The position numbers and the translations under genes are program-made. From assembly GCA_964482205.1 (NCBI GenBank), contig CAYZWI010000004.1, forward strand, positions 186,001-250,000: DNA of 64,000 bases. The letters are read 5' to 3'. Positions 24,554-34,400 of this stretch are shown here, in pieces. The DNA is from JAZDGX01 sp964482205 (GTDB taxonomy: Bacteria; Eisenbacteria; RBG-16-71-46; CAIMUX01; WJJG01). The notes beneath the pieces are model-generated. The model ran no database searches, was not told the origin of the DNA, and was given only the letters and a program-made list of their open reading frames with translations. Numbering within the stretch: the stretch's first letter is position 1; each line of letters opens with the position of its first letter.

Positions 24554-25953
24554 GACGCTCGCTTCGTCGCGCGCGCGGGAATGCGCGTACGAGTTCTTTG
24601 CGCGCCGTGATGCTTCGCGCAAGCGCGATCGCGCGCGTGTGGGCTTCCGTGCGCCCAAGCGTGATGGCAGGCCTTTGCGTGTCCGTCGCGCTGTCCGGAT
24701 GCGCGCGGGAGAAGAAGGCGCAGGGCGGCCCGCCTCCCGTTCCGGTGGTGGCGCAATTCGCCGAACGCATGGATGTGCCCGTCGAGATTCACGCCGTCGG
24801 CACGGTTGAGCCGATGAATTCCGTTTCGGTGCAATCGTTGGTTCAAGGCGAGATCACGCGGGTGGGCTTTCGCGAGGGAGAGGATGTTCGCAAGGGCGAT
24901 CTGCTCTTCGTCGTCGACCCGCGCCCCTACCAGGCGGCGCTAGATCAATCGCGCGCCAATCTCGCGCGCGATGCGGCGCAAGCGGCCAGCGCGGCATCGA
25001 ACGCGGCGCGCTTTGAGGAGCTCGTCGCGAAAGACTATGTGACCCGCCAGCAGGCGGACGATGCGCGCGCGGCCGCGGAATCGGCGCGCGCCGTGCTGCT
25101 CGCCGATTCCGCCGCGGTCGAGCGCGCGAAACTGGATCTTCAGAATTGCACCATTCACGCGCCCATTTCTGGACGCACGGGCAGCGTGCTGTTGCACGCG
25201 GGCAATATCGTGCAGCCGGGAGCCGCCACTCCCTTGGTGGTGATCAATCAGATCGCGCCCATTCAAGTGAGCTTCGCGGTGCCCGAGCAGCGGCTTCCGG
25301 AAATCCGCCGCGGCCAGGCGATGAACTGGCTCACGGTGGAAGCGGGCGCGGCGAACGGTGTCGGCGATCGCCTGGGCGTTGGCGCGGGGGCGGGCGCGGA
25401 TGCGGCTGCAGGCGGTAGCGCGGGCGCCGGCGCAGGCGCAGGCACGGGCGCGGATGCGGCAGCGAGACCCACGGGGGCGGTGGCGATGATGGTGCGCGGC
25501 GAGCTGACCTTCGTCAACAATGCGATCGACGAGCAGACGGGAACGGTGCAACTGAAAGCGACTTTCCCGAACGAGGACCACGCGCTCTGGCCGGGCCAGT
25601 TCGTGGATGTGAAGCTGGGCTTGGGCGTGGAGGCGAATGCGGTCGTCGTCCCTTCCACCGCGATTCAACCCGGACAGGAAGGAAGCTATGTCTTCGTGAT
25701 CGGCGGCGATCGAACCGCGCAGATGCAGCGGGTGGTGCCCGGCGAGCGCACCGACGGGCGCACGATCGTGCGTGAAGGGCTCGCAGGCGGCGAGCAGGTG
25801 GTGACCGAAGGGCACTTGCGCCTCGTGCCCGGAGCGAAGGTCGACATCCGTTCGCCGGGACAAGCGACGAACGCGCCCGCACGCGGCGGGAGCGAAGCAG
25901 CCGCGACCGAAGGCGCGAGGGGCGGCGCAGGCGAGGGCGGCCAGCGGCCATGA
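24550..25953 (+). CDS. RND efflux periplasmic adaptor (membrane fusion protein)
   Basis: 467 residues starting in the ATGA overlap with the TolC gene; AAGGAGG lies 9 nt upstream. A long basic leader precedes a lipobox (VALSGC, Cys near residue 52). Domains in order: membrane-proximal strand, lipoyl half with VQSLVQGEITRVGFREGEDV, an Ala-rich helical hairpin (about 135-200), the second lipoyl half (APISGRTGSVLLHAGNIVQP), beta-barrel, and C-terminal domain with VVPSTAIQPGQEGSYVFVI. It is MdtA/MexA-like. Unusual are a Gly/Ala tract inserted before the beta-barrel strand VRGELTFVNNAIDEQTGT (about 25378-25470) and a second Ala/Gly-rich tail at the C-terminus. Both are probably disordered. It bridges the RND pump and TolC. 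Confidence 0.92.
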   Translation: MRRSLRRARGNARTSSLRAVMLRASAIARVWASVRPSVMAGLCVSVALSGCAREKKAQGGPPPVPVVAQFAERMDVPVEIHAVGTVEPMNSVSVQSLVQGEITRVGFREGEDVRKGDLLFVVDPRPYQAALDQSRANLARDAAQAASAASNAARFEELVAKDYVTRQQADDARAAAESARAVLLADSAAVERAKLDLQNCTIHAPISGRTGSVLLHAGNIVQPGAATPLVVINQIAPIQVSFAVPEQRLPEIRRGQAMNWLTVEAGAANGVGDRLGVGAGAGADAAAGGSAGAGAGAGTGADAAARPTGAVAMMVRGELTFVNNAIDEQTGTVQLKATFPNEDHALWPGQFVDVKLGLGVEANAVVVPSTAIQPGQEGSYVFVIGGDRTAQMQRVVPGERTDGRTIVREGLAGGEQVVTEGHLRLVPGAKVDIRSPGQATNAPARGGSEAAATEGARGGAGEGGQRP

Positions 25954-28900
25954 CGATTTCCGATCTCTTCATTCGCCGCCCGGTGATGACGACGCTGCTC
26001 ATGCTCGCCATTTTGCTCTTCGGCGTCATGGCCTATCGCCTGCTTCCGGTGAGCGACCTTCCGAATGTCGACTATCCCACCATCAACGTCTCCGCCTCGT
26101 TGCCCGGCGCGACGGCGGAAACGATGGCCGCCACGGTCGCGACCACGCTCGAGCGCCAGTTCTCCACGATCGCGGGCCTCGATGCGATGAACTCGACCAG
26201 CTCGCAAGGGCGCACTTCGATCACGCTGCAATTCGATCTCGAGCGCGATATCGACGCGGCCGCGCAGGATGTGCAATCGGCAATCGCGGCCGCTTCGCGC
26301 CGCTTGCCCGACGACATGCCCGCGCCGCCTTCCTATCGCAAAGTCAATCCGGCCGACTCCCCCATCCTCTTCGTCACGCTCACCGCTCCCACCCTGCCGC
26401 TCTACACGCTCGACGAGTACGCCGAGACGGTGCTCGCGCAACGCATCTCCACGGTGAAGGGCGTCGCGCAGGTGATGGTCTTCGGTGGGCAGAAGTATGC
26501 GGTGCGGATTCAGCTCGATCCCGACATTCTCGCGAGCCGCGGCATCGGCATCGACGAAGTGGTCTCGGCGGTGAACGGCGCGAATGTGAACCTCCCGACC
26601 GGAACCCTCTCCGGTCCCGAGCAGGCCTTCACCATCCAGACGCGCGGGCAGTTGAGCGACGCGGAGGCCTTCCGGCCGGTGGTGGTCGCCTGGCGGGACG
26701 GGCATCCCGTGCGATTGGAAGAGCTGGGCCGCGTGCTCGACAGCGTCGAGAACGACAAGGTGGCCGCGTGGCTGCGCGACGAGCGCGGCATCATGCTCGC
26801 GGTGCAACGCCAGCCGGGCACCAACACGGTCGCGGTCGCGCAGGCGGTGCGCAAGCTGCTGCCCTCGTTTCGCGACCAACTCCCCGCGTCGGTCTCGATG
26901 ACGGTGCTCTTCGACCGCTCCGAATCCATCCGCGATTCGGTCAACGACGTGCAGCACACGCTCGTCATTTCTCTCATCCTCGTCGTCCTCGTGATCTTTC
27001 TCTTTCTCCGCAACCTCTCGGCCACCCTCATTCCCTCGGTCGCGCTGCCGCTGTCGCTCATCGGCACCTTCACCGTGATGTACCTGTTGGGCTTCAGCCT
27101 GAACAATCTCTCGCTGATGGCCCTCACCCTCTCGGTGGGCTTCGTGGTCGACGACGCGATCGTGATGCTCGAGAACATCGTCCGCCACATGGAGAAGGGC
27201 GATGCGCCGTTTGCCGCCGCCCGGCGGGGCGCGCGCGAAATCGGCTTCACGATCGTCTCGATGACGCTTTCACTGACGGCGGTCTTCATTCCGGTGCTCT
27301 TCATGGGCGGCCTCGTGGGACGGCTCTTCAACGAATTTGCGGTCACGATCGCGGCCGCGATCCTGATCTCCGGCTTCGTCTCGCTCACCCTCACTCCCAT
27401 GCTCGCGAGCCGCTTCCTGCGTCCCGCTTCCGAGAAACGGCACGGGCACATCTATCAGGTCTCCGAGCGCGCCTTCGACGGCATGTTGAGCGCGTACGAG
27501 AAGGGGCTCGCCTGGTCGCTGGATCACCGCCGCATCACGCTGCTCTATTCCGCGATCATCCTGGCGCTCACCGTCGTGCTCTTCATGCGCAGCCCCAAGG
27601 GATTCCTGCCGAGCGAGGACACGGGAAGCCTGAACGCGTCCACCCTCGCGGCGGAATCGGTCTCCTACGATGCGATGGTGCGCTATCAGAAGGCGGTGGC
27701 CGAAGTGATCGCGGCCGATCCGAACGTCGATTCCTTCATGTCGTCGGTGGGCGGAGGCGGCGGCGGAAGCCGGAACCAGGGCAATCTCTCGATCCGCTTG
27801 AAGCCGCGCTCCGAACGCAAGTTCTCGGCCGACGAGATCATCCAGCGCCTGCGTCCCAAGCTGAGCCGCATCCCGGGCGTGCAGGTGTTTCTACAGAATC
27901 CGCCGCCGCTGCGCGTGGGCGGGATGTCGAGCCGCAGCCAGTACCAGTTCGCGCTCCAGGGCCTCGACATTCCGGAGCTGTATCGCAGCTCGCAGCTCAT
28001 GGAAGAGCGCTTGCGCGATCTCCCCGGCATCCAGGATGTGACCAGCGACCTGCAGATCCGCAATCCCGAGATTGAGGTCGAGATCGATCGCGATCGCGCG
28101 GCCGCGCTGGCCGTCTCGATCCAGGACATCGAGCGCACCATGCAGCGCGCCTACTCGGCGTCGCAGATCTCGACCATCTACGCGTCCAGCGACGAGTACG
28201 CGGTCATCATGGAGCTCTTGCCCGAGGACCAGCGGGACCCGGCCGCGCTCTCGAAGTTGTATGTGCGCTCCGCCACCGGGCGGCTCGTGCCCTTGAGCGC
28301 GCTCGCCGAGTTGCGCGAAGGCTACGGCCCGCTCGCGATCAATCATATCGGGCAGATGCCCTCGGTCACGCTCTCCTTCAATCTCGCGCCGGGGACATCG
28401 CTGGGAACCGCGGTCGACGAGATCCGCAAACTGGCCGCGGGGGTGTTGCCGGCCACGGTGACGACGAGCTTTCAAGGCACCGCGCAGGCGTTTCAGGCTT
28501 CCATGCAAGGGCTCGGGCTGCTTCTCATTCTCGCCGTGCTCGTGATCTATCTCGTGCTCGGCATTCTCTACGAGAGCTTCATTCATCCCGTGACGATTCT
28601 CACCGCGCTGCCCTTCGCCGGCTTCGGCGCCCTGATCACTTTGATGCTCTTCAAGGTGGATGTGAGCATCTATGCCTTCGTGGGCATCATTCTGCTCATC
28701 GGTCTCGTGAAGAAGAACGGGATCATGATGATCGACTTCGCGCTGGAGGCCCAACGCAGAGAGGGCAAGTCGCCGCGCGACGCGATCTACGAAGCCTGCT
28801 TGATCCGCTTCCGTCCCATCATGATGACCACGATCGCGGCGCTCGTCGGCACGCTGCCGATCGCGATCGGCTTCGGCACCGGGGCTGAGTCGCGGCGGCC

Positions 28901-29048
28901 GCTCGGGCTCACCGTGGTGGGCGGCCTGCTCTTCTCGCAGCTCCTGACCCTCTTCGTGACGCCCGTCTTCTTCGTCTACATGGACAAGCTGCAGGAACGC
29001 CTGCGCGCTCTGCGGGGAAGCAAGCGCGCGGCGGGCGGAGAAGCGTGA
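25950..29048 (+). CDS. RND multidrug efflux transporter (HAE1/AcrB family)
   Basis: 1032 residues, the normal family length, starting in an ATGA overlap with the adaptor gene. The first transmembrane helix follows FIRRPVMTTLLMLAILLFG. The first periplasmic porter domain begins PNVDYPTINVSASLPGATAE. TM4 carries the proton-relay pair in VGFVVDDAIVMLENI (two Asp). A second large periplasmic loop follows TM7, and the last helices include GLVKKNGIMMIDFAL (TM10 Lys replaced by the usual K-N-x-I-x-x-x-D pattern) and FRPIMMTTIAALVGTLPIA. It exports substrates from periplasm and inner membrane using proton influx. The third gene of a complete tripartite pump, it resembles MdtB/MdtC and MexB-type pumps; the substrate cannot be told from sequence. 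Confidence 0.95.
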   Translation: MTISDLFIRRPVMTTLLMLAILLFGVMAYRLLPVSDLPNVDYPTINVSASLPGATAETMAATVATTLERQFSTIAGLDAMNSTSSQGRTSITLQFDLERDIDAAAQDVQSAIAAASRRLPDDMPAPPSYRKVNPADSPILFVTLTAPTLPLYTLDEYAETVLAQRISTVKGVAQVMVFGGQKYAVRIQLDPDILASRGIGIDEVVSAVNGANVNLPTGTLSGPEQAFTIQTRGQLSDAEAFRPVVVAWRDGHPVRLEELGRVLDSVENDKVAAWLRDERGIMLAVQRQPGTNTVAVAQAVRKLLPSFRDQLPASVSMTVLFDRSESIRDSVNDVQHTLVISLILVVLVIFLFLRNLSATLIPSVALPLSLIGTFTVMYLLGFSLNNLSLMALTLSVGFVVDDAIVMLENIVRHMEKGDAPFAAARRGAREIGFTIVSMTLSLTAVFIPVLFMGGLVGRLFNEFAVTIAAAILISGFVSLTLTPMLASRFLRPASEKRHGHIYQVSERAFDGMLSAYEKGLAWSLDHRRITLLYSAIILALTVVLFMRSPKGFLPSEDTGSLNASTLAAESVSYDAMVRYQKAVAEVIAADPNVDSFMSSVGGGGGGSRNQGNLSIRLKPRSERKFSADEIIQRLRPKLSRIPGVQVFLQNPPPLRVGGMSSRSQYQFALQGLDIPELYRSSQLMEERLRDLPGIQDVTSDLQIRNPEIEVEIDRDRAAALAVSIQDIERTMQRAYSASQISTIYASSDEYAVIMELLPEDQRDPAALSKLYVRSATGRLVPLSALAELREGYGPLAINHIGQMPSVTLSFNLAPGTSLGTAVDEIRKLAAGVLPATVTTSFQGTAQAFQASMQGLGLLLILAVLVIYLVLGILYESFIHPVTILTALPFAGFGALITLMLFKVDVSIYAFVGIILLIGLVKKNGIMMIDFALEAQRREGKSPRDAIYEACLIRFRPIMMTTIAALVGTLPIAIGFGTGAESRRPLGLTVVGGLLFSQLLTLFVTPVFFVYMDKLQERLRALRGSKRAAGGEA

Positions 29049-29055
29049 GGCGAGC

Positions 29056-29532
29056 ATGAGCCCATCGAACGGAGCCTTCGTCATTCGAGAAGCGACGGCG
29101 GCCGATGTCGACATCATCGTTCACCATCGGCGGAGCATGTTCGCCGACATGGGCAAGAGCAGCGAGCGGGGACGCGAGGCAATGGCGCGAACCGCTCACC
29201 CGATGATCGAGGCCGCCTTGAAAGACGGATCGTATCGAGGGTGGCTGGTCGAGATCGACGGGCGCGTGATCGCAGGCGGCGGAGTGCACATCGTCCCTTT
29301 TCAACCGACGCCCATGTATCCCGATCCGCGCCGCGCGTGGATTCTCAATGTCTACACGGAGCCGGAGTTTCGCCGCCAAGGATTTGCGCGGCTCGTGCTC
29401 GAGACCATCCTGATGTGGTGCCGGAAGGAAGGGCTCAAGCGCGTGTTCCTCCATTCCAGCGATTTCGGCCGCCCGCTGTACGAATCGCTCGGCTTCGAGC
29501 CGACGACCGAGATGAAGCTCGTCCTCAAGTAA
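29056..29532 (+). CDS. GNAT-family N-acetyltransferase
   Basis: 158 residues, one compact GNAT domain. The N-terminus (FVIREATAADVDIIVHHRR) is the usual first strand-helix. Strand 4 with the following motif A reads RAWILNVYTEPEFRRQGFAR, where R-R-Q-G-F-A is the acetyl-CoA pyrophosphate loop. Motif B is FLHSSDFGRPLYESLGFEPT with the conserved Y-x-x-x-G-F. The acceptor substrate is unknown. It starts 8 bases after the RND pump stop on the same strand and may be part of that operon, as acetyltransferases often are near resistance pumps. A divergent or standalone role cannot be excluded. Confidence 0.9.
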   Translation: MSPSNGAFVIREATAADVDIIVHHRRSMFADMGKSSERGREAMARTAHPMIEAALKDGSYRGWLVEIDGRVIAGGGVHIVPFQPTPMYPDPRRAWILNVYTEPEFRRQGFARLVLETILMWCRKEGLKRVFLHSSDFGRPLYESLGFEPTTEMKLVLK

Positions 29533-29630
29533 GAGCGTGCCTCGAGCAGGCGTCCGTCATGCGCTGAAGGCGTGTCGTGAAGATCATGGTCCCCAGGCGA
29601 TCGGCATGGCGTCCGACGCGTCACCCAACT

Positions 29631-30962
29631 CTATCGGTGAGCATCGAGCTTGGAGCGCGTGCCGAGATGAAGCACCACGTCGCCATCCTGACTGAACGCA
29701 AGGTCGAGCCGAACGCGGTCGATCCCGGGAGCCATGAGGTGCACGCCCACGCCGTAGCCCGTTCTTGACCGGTCGGCATTCAATTGGTTCTCGTCCGTCC
29801 AGGCGACGCCGCAGTCCACGAAGCCCACGAGGTTCATCCCGAGGCGAAAGGAGAGGAAGGACCAACCCAACAGTTGGATCTGGCGCGGGCTCATGATGCG
29901 GTAACTGTACTCGAGCGTGCCGAGGAGTTGGTTCTTGCCAAACAGCACCTTGCCCAGCTCGGTCCGCGAGTACCCGCGAAGGCTGTTGGTGCCTCCGAGG
30001 CTGTACTGCAGGTAGAGGGGGATGTCCTCCCCGACGATTCCCGTCTGGTGGGCAAAGACACCTCCGATCGCCAGCGAGGTCCTGCCGGAGATCGGTTGAT
30101 AGCGGGCCACGTCAATCTGCGTGCGCCAGATGTCCGCGTCTCCACCCAGAAAGCCCCCCGTCCTGCGCTCTTGGATCCCGGTGACCCAGCCGCTGCGCGG
30201 GTCGAGCGGGTCTTCGACGGAGTTCGAGCGCAGCAGCATCTCGAATTGCGGAAGCTCGTCGCGATTCGTCGAGTTCAGCGTGACTCCCGGCTTGTCGCTC
30301 TCGGTTCGCAGAAAGTTGAAGCCGAGGCCCAGGCTGACGATGCGCTTGCGGCCCGGGTAGAAGGTGCCGCGCATGCCGGCGAGAAACGTCGTCTCCTGGC
30401 TCTCCCGGATTTTGTCCTCTCTCTGCTGGTAGGTGGTCATGAAGGACAGCGAAAACTGGCGGCGCGCCACGGAAAGCCACGGGTTGTTCAGAGAGAGCGA
30501 GTACTTGGTGATTCCGCCCCACTGAGCGTAAACGCTGGCCAGCGTCGCTTTGCCGAGCAGATTCGGCGTGGAGATCATGGGCCCGACATACCACCCGTTC
30601 TCCTCGCTGTACCCCGGAAGCAGCGTGGGAATATAGAGCGCGGTTTCTCCAACCTGGACGGCATAGACGACGCCGGCGCCCTCGCTCCGGGGCATGATCT
30701 CGACCTTGCTCAAGGCGCTCAGCTTCGTCAGGCGAATCAGGTCGCCCTTCATGGTCGCCAGACTCAGCGAATCGCCGACCTCGGTGTGGAGCTCACGCAG
30801 GATGATGTAGTCGCGGGTCTTCTTGTTACCGGAGATCTCGATCCGGACTACCGGGAGGCCCTCAAGGGCCGAGTAGTCGGGTTGATGGGCCTCACGACAC
30901 AAGCCGATGTCGGCGCGGAGACCCAACAGGAGGACGAGAAGGAGGACCGTTTTGCTCCACAT
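29631..30962 (-). CDS. Omp85-family outer-membrane protein (one POTRA plus barrel)
   Basis: 443 residues from ATG 30962, which gives a clean signal peptide (MWSKTVLLLVLLLGLRADIG). The start is uncertain because the ribosome-binding site is weak and in-frame ATGs at 31010 and 31037 exist. One POTRA domain (about 38-105: VVRIEISGNKKTRDYIILRE, LSKVEIMPRSEGAGVVYAVQ) precedes a 16-stranded-type barrel. The barrel includes SLGGTNSLRGYSRTEL, where S-L-R-G-Y is the conserved VRGF-type motif of loop 6. BamA has five POTRAs and TamA three, so this is a short Omp85 paralogue, of the kind used for surface export or lipoprotein transport rather than the core BAM complex. It stands alone on the minus strand. 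Confidence 0.85.
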   Translation of the reverse strand: MWSKTVLLLVLLLGLRADIGLCREAHQPDYSALEGLPVVRIEISGNKKTRDYIILRELHTEVGDSLSLATMKGDLIRLTKLSALSKVEIMPRSEGAGVVYAVQVGETALYIPTLLPGYSEENGWYVGPMISTPNLLGKATLASVYAQWGGITKYSLSLNNPWLSVARRQFSLSFMTTYQQREDKIRESQETTFLAGMRGTFYPGRKRIVSLGLGFNFLRTESDKPGVTLNSTNRDELPQFEMLLRSNSVEDPLDPRSGWVTGIQERRTGGFLGGDADIWRTQIDVARYQPISGRTSLAIGGVFAHQTGIVGEDIPLYLQYSLGGTNSLRGYSRTELGKVLFGKNQLLGTLEYSYRIMSPRQIQLLGWSFLSFRLGMNLVGFVDCGVAWTDENQLNADRSRTGYGVGVHLMAPGIDRVRLDLAFSQDGDVVLHLGTRSKLDAHR

Positions 30963-31481
30963 TCCAGCGCCCAGCGTTTGGTGCCTTCGGAAGTCTGCTG
31001 TCAGGTCCATACGACGAAGCCCGCTCTCAACTCCCATGGATCGACGATTGTTTTAGTCGGTTCCGACCGATGGCACAACTGTTTCTTCGCCGGGGCATGC
31101 GGCCGAGACCCCTCACCGGCGCTCCCGGCCGCCTCCGGCAGGCGCATAAGGCTGGCTTCACCTTGCCGGGCCGGCCATGACGCCTCACCGGCACCGCGCC
31201 TCCATTGACACCAACACCATCTATTTCGTACACTTATGCATACGATTCAGTGAGGTGTCGGCAGCGGCACGGCGGGGCCGTGCGTGCTCGCTCCATGCGA
31301 CCTTGTGCCGCCCGCCTTCGTTGTCGCCTTCCTTGAGTCGCGCGAGTCGCGGGACATGTGTCCGAGAAAGATCCCGATCGCTCTCCCGCGCGACGCCATG
31401 CGGGGACCGCGCCGGCGGTAACGTGGGTGATCCAGCTCACGGTCTGCATATTCCGCCGTCCGGCCCCCAGAGGAGCCTGCC
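30963..31481. other. Divergent intergenic region
   Basis: About 519 bases between the Omp85 gene (minus) and the gingipain-like gene (plus). No coding signal was found. It contains the sigma70-like promoter at 31205-31234 and several GC-rich inverted repeats around 31085-31190. The ribosome-binding site AGAGGAG of the plus-strand gene is at its end. Confidence 0.5.
31205..31234 (+). promoter_or_regulatory. Sigma70-like promoter
   Basis: A perfect -35 hexamer TTGACA (31205-31210), then an 18-base spacer, then TACACT (31229-31234), a 4-of-6 match to TATAAT. The segment is AT-rich for this window. It would drive the gene starting at 31482 with a leader of about 240 bases. Confidence 0.4.
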
Positions 31482-34400
31482 ATGAAGACGCTCATCCGCA
31501 AGTCCGTCGTCGCTTACCTGTCTCTCCTCGCGTGCGCTACCGGGGCTCTGTTCCTGGCCATACCCATGGCCACACCCATGGCCCAAGCGGCCAACGCCGG
31601 ACCCAAAGTTGCCGGCGCTGATGATCGCGCTCGGGTCGTCGTCAGTCGGGACCCGAGCGGAAAGCGCCCTTCCGGATATCGCGAATACATGGAAGGGAGG
31701 GATTCGTCCGCGCCCTTCCAGGCCTCGCTCGTGAGCGAGACCCGCGCGGGCGGCGGCACGGTGATCGTCGTGGTGGAAGGCTATCTCTACTACAACATCA
31801 TCCCCGCCATTGGACAGTTCACCAATGATCTCTTGACGGCGGGGTATTCCGTTCAGGTCCATCTGTCGTCTTCCTCGGGCACCGCCAACGACCTGCGCTC
31901 CTACTTGCAGGGGCAGTCTCAAGGCCTGGTGGGAGTGGTTCTCGTCGGCAACCTCCCGGTTCCATGGTTCGAAATCGGATACGACTTCGATGGCGCGGAT
32001 GCCGACCTTCTCGATAATGAATACGCCGACTTTCCCTGCGATCTCTTCTACATGGATCTTGACGGCACCTGGTCGGACAACCTCTCCGCGGCGCCCTTCC
32101 AATCCGGCGTCTACGACAGCCACACGGCGGGCTCCGGCGACATGGATCCCGACATCTGGGTGAGCCGCCTCACTTCCCTGCCTCTAGGAGGAAATGAGAC
32201 GACCTACTTGAACGCGTATTTCGCCAAGGATCGCGCGTATCGAGAAGGGACTCTGCGCATGCCCGATCGCGCGCTGGTCTATGTGGATGACGACTGGGTT
32301 TCGTGGTCCTCGGAAATCGCAGACGGAGTGGCCGCCGCCTATCCCACGCGGGTGCTGATCGACGACAGCTACACGACCTGCAGGGACGACTACCGCTACA
32401 CTCGCTTCTTCGAAGAGTACGAGTGGATGCACGTCATGCTGCATTCGTCCGCGTGGGAGCACTTCTTCAAGGTGGGCGGCGCCTGGGAAATGGACGGAGC
32501 GAGCTATGCGACGGTCACGGCCGCCGACGTGCGCGACTTGAACCCCGCGGCGACCTTCTACAACCTCTACACCTGTTCGGCCGCGCGATACACCTCGTGG
32601 CCGTACATCGGCGGCTATTATCTCTTCAACAATTACGGCTCATCGAGCTACGGACTTGCAGCGGTCGGGACCACAAAGACGGGAGGCATGTGGGATTTCA
32701 ATCTCTTCTACAGTCCCCTGGCGGATAACGGCAGCCTGGGGAGCGCGTTCCAGGACTGGCTGATCACGCAGGCGCCCTACGACTCGGTGGATGTGCGCTG
32801 GTTCTATGGCATGACGCTCCTCGGAGACGGCACGCTCGCTCCGCACCCGCGCGTCGTCGCGAGCAGCCCCGATGCGTATCAAACCGATGTCCCGGTCACT
32901 GCGGATGTGGTCTTTGAATTCGATCGCTCGATGCTCTCGACGACGCTGAGCACGGCGAGCTTCTCGTTGCACGGCGCACAATCGGGCCGGCATGCGGGAA
33001 CCTACACCTGCGATGACGAGAACCATCGGATCCTCTTCGATCCGTCCGGGGAGCTCCTCGATGGGGAGGTCGTGAATGCGATTCTCAGCCGGAAGGTGCG
33101 GTCATCCGACAACATCTGCCCGGCGCCGCAAGTCAGGACGTTCACCGCGGCCATCGGCAATCCCACCTCCGGCTCATTGAGCCCCTGGTACACGATGACG
33201 CTGGGCGCGTCGGATGTCGCCACGAACCTCATTTGCACGGATCTGAACGGCGACCGCTATCCCGATCTCGCCGCATTGGTGGACCGTCCGTCGGGCGACC
33301 AGCTGGCGATCTTGCTCAACATCAACTCGGGCGCATTCGCGGCGCCGACGTACTACCCCGCGGTCGACGGCGTTCGCTGGCTCGTGGCGGGGGACTTCGA
33401 TGGGGACTACGACACCGATCTCGTCACGTGCACTAGCCAGCTCGTCGTCAACAACTACAGCCTCTACCGGAATAACGGCAACGGCACCTTCGCGGCCGCC
33501 GCCAGCTTCAATGGCGGCGCGTATCCGACCGAGATCCGGTGCGGAGATTTCGACGGGGATGGCGATCTCGATCTCTACACGATTCAGAATACCGCGAGCG
33601 ACGTCACCTATTTCCCCCAGCTTCTCGTCAACAATGGATCAGGCTCCTTCTCGTTGGGGCTCGGCATCGGTTGGGTGAAACCCACGGGCTTTGTCTACCG
33701 CGCGGAAGCGGAGGGCGACGTGGATGGAGATGGAGACCTCGATCTCGTCGGCATCGGCGCAGGTCCGGGAGGCGCCGACGACAGCCTCGCCGTGTTCCTG
33801 AACTTCGATCTGAACGCCCGCATGAGTCCCGAGCCGCATCGGCTCTATGTGCGTAACGGCGCGTCGGATCTGTGCGTCAACGATTTCGATGGGGACGGGA
33901 TCCTGGACGCCGCCGTTGTGACGAACCTCGAAAGCTCCCTCATGGTCTTCCATGGCAACGGCGACGGCACCTTCTCCCTGGCCGATGAGGTCTATCACTG
34001 GATGGATGCCGCGACGAGCATCGCTGGCGGAGATTGGGACGGTGACGGCGACATCGACCTTGCCTTGGGAGGGTGGTATCTCACCTATCGACGAGTGCTC
34101 TTCCTCAAGAACGACGGGGACGGGACCTTCACGGTCGACATTGTCTGGGATGCGGGAGCGGATATGGTCTGCTGCGGCGATCTCGACCGCGACCGGGATC
34201 TCGATCTCGCCACTGCCCGGACGAATATCGTCTCCACCTTGCAGAACGCCGGCGTGGATCTGATTGCCCCCGCTCGGATCCTGGATCTTGCGCTGGCGGC
34301 GGCGGGCCGGGACACGACGATCACCCTCGTGTGGACCGCGCCCGGCGACGACGGCGGCCTCGGACGCGCGAGTGCCTATCGGATGCGCTATTCGACGAGC

